Shown piece by piece: positions 63,785 to 64,000 of a stretch of DNA of 64,000 bases. The position numbers and the translations under genes were made by a program. The stretch is from Chloroflexota bacterium. GTDB taxonomy: Bacteria > Chloroflexota > UBA11872 > VXOZ01. The first letter of the stretch is position 1; each line of letters opens with the position of its first letter. The notes below the pieces were generated by a model. The model saw nothing but the letters and a program-made list of their open reading frames with translations, had not been told where the DNA came from and searched no databases. Location of the stretch: positions 953,830 to 1,017,829 of the forward strand of contig CATQHC010000002.1 of the NCBI GenBank assembly GCA_958295775.1. The letters run 5' to 3'.

Positions 63785-64000
63785 CTATGTTCCCACCACC
63801 CGCTCTAGTTGACCAAACACCTTCTGAAACGCCTGCACGTACCTCGCCATCAGAGACTCGTCATTAGGCGGGGTCAGCCCCATTAGCGGGATGACCCTAT
63901 CCACCGCATTGGCGGCGTGCGGGTAGTCTTCCGGGCGATATTCTATCGTGCCGTCGTAGCAGCACTCCCAGGGACACCCCCGCCCGTAGCCTTCCTGCTC
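63785..64000 (-). CDS. DegT/DnrJ/EryC1/StrS-family aminotransferase, C-terminal fragment (partial)
   Basis: The minus-strand frame is open from the right window edge to a TAG at 63785-63787, giving 71 residues. EQEGYGRGCPWECCYDGTIE and YRPEDYPHAANAVDRVIPLM, then a PPNDESLMARYVQAFQKVF-type end, match the C-terminus of a DegT-like sugar aminotransferase (the GCPW stretch is a common hallmark in this subgroup). The rest lies outside the window. It converges on the oxidoreductase cluster. The gap 63565-63784 has no gene. Confidence 0.7.
   Translation of the reverse strand, partial: EQEGYGRGCPWECCYDGTIEYRPEDYPHAANAVDRVIPLMGLTPPNDESLMARYVQAFQKVFGQLERVVGT

Overview
The window looks like a chromosomal segment of an uncultured, moderately GC-rich bacterium, most likely a member of Chloroflexota; this taxon call is inference. 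Pointers are a secreted protein at the left edge with the LGYPASRF-type repeat common in that phylum, a UPF0182 membrane protein, several Gfo/Idh/MocA oxidoreductases with sugar-enzyme partners, twin-arginine lipoprotein solute-binding proteins, and scattered short palindromic repeats. No rRNA, tRNA or CRISPR array was recognised.

Layout. 1-5.1 kb (minus strand): a partial secreted protein, an oxidoreductase plus amidohydrolase pair, and a galU plus polyprenyl diphosphate synthase pair. 5.5-13.7 kb (plus): thpR, an ABC-2 permease and Wzt-like ATPase, two glycosyltransferases, a methyltransferase and folK; this is a surface polysaccharide synthesis/export cluster in which four consecutive proteins share an accessory domain. 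13.9-20 kb: VOC protein, cupin, ankyrin fragment, hemW head-to-head with an amidohydrolase, a DegT-like aminotransferase and a TIM-barrel sugar isomerase. 20.2-22.8 kb: argD and argG. 23.7-24.9 kb: a 23-bp tandem repeat, a palindrome and a broken IS30-type element. 25-29 kb: three tandem paralogous Tat lipoprotein solute-binding proteins without permeases. 29.2-31 kb: a MauE/MauD-like redox pair with a small cysteine-rich Tat substrate. 31.2-36.2 kb: MBL hydrolase, tail-anchored protein of unknown function, larC, larB, enolase. 36.2-44.6 kb: one long minus-strand run purS-purQ-purL-purF-purM-purN-fchA-folD, which combines IMP synthesis with the one-carbon folate steps that feed PurN. 44.9-49.7 kb: UPF0182 protein and an FtsH-like membrane AAA protease. 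50-54.7 kb: AAC(3)-type acetyltransferase, nrdR with a doubled zinc ribbon, VanZ-like protein, mnmE and pyrE. 55-58.8 kb (plus): HAD hydrolase, recQ, Nudix hydrolase. 58.8-63.6 kb (plus): four Gfo/Idh/MocA-type proteins, one of them lacking the usual motifs, and a small lipoprotein. The right edge holds the C-terminus of a DegT-like aminotransferase.

The most notable points are: (1) an NrdR with two tandem zinc ribbons behind a near-consensus NrdR box; (2) a FolD that lacks the lysine and glutamine of the cyclohydrolase site, next to a separate FchA-type cyclohydrolase; (3) the MauE/MauD plus 10-cysteine Tat peptide cassette without methylamine dehydrogenase; (4) a GWY/LGV-type accessory domain spread over four neighbouring polysaccharide enzymes; (5) a motif-less oxidoreductase paralogue translationally coupled to an intact one. 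All family names come from reading the translations; no database search was run.
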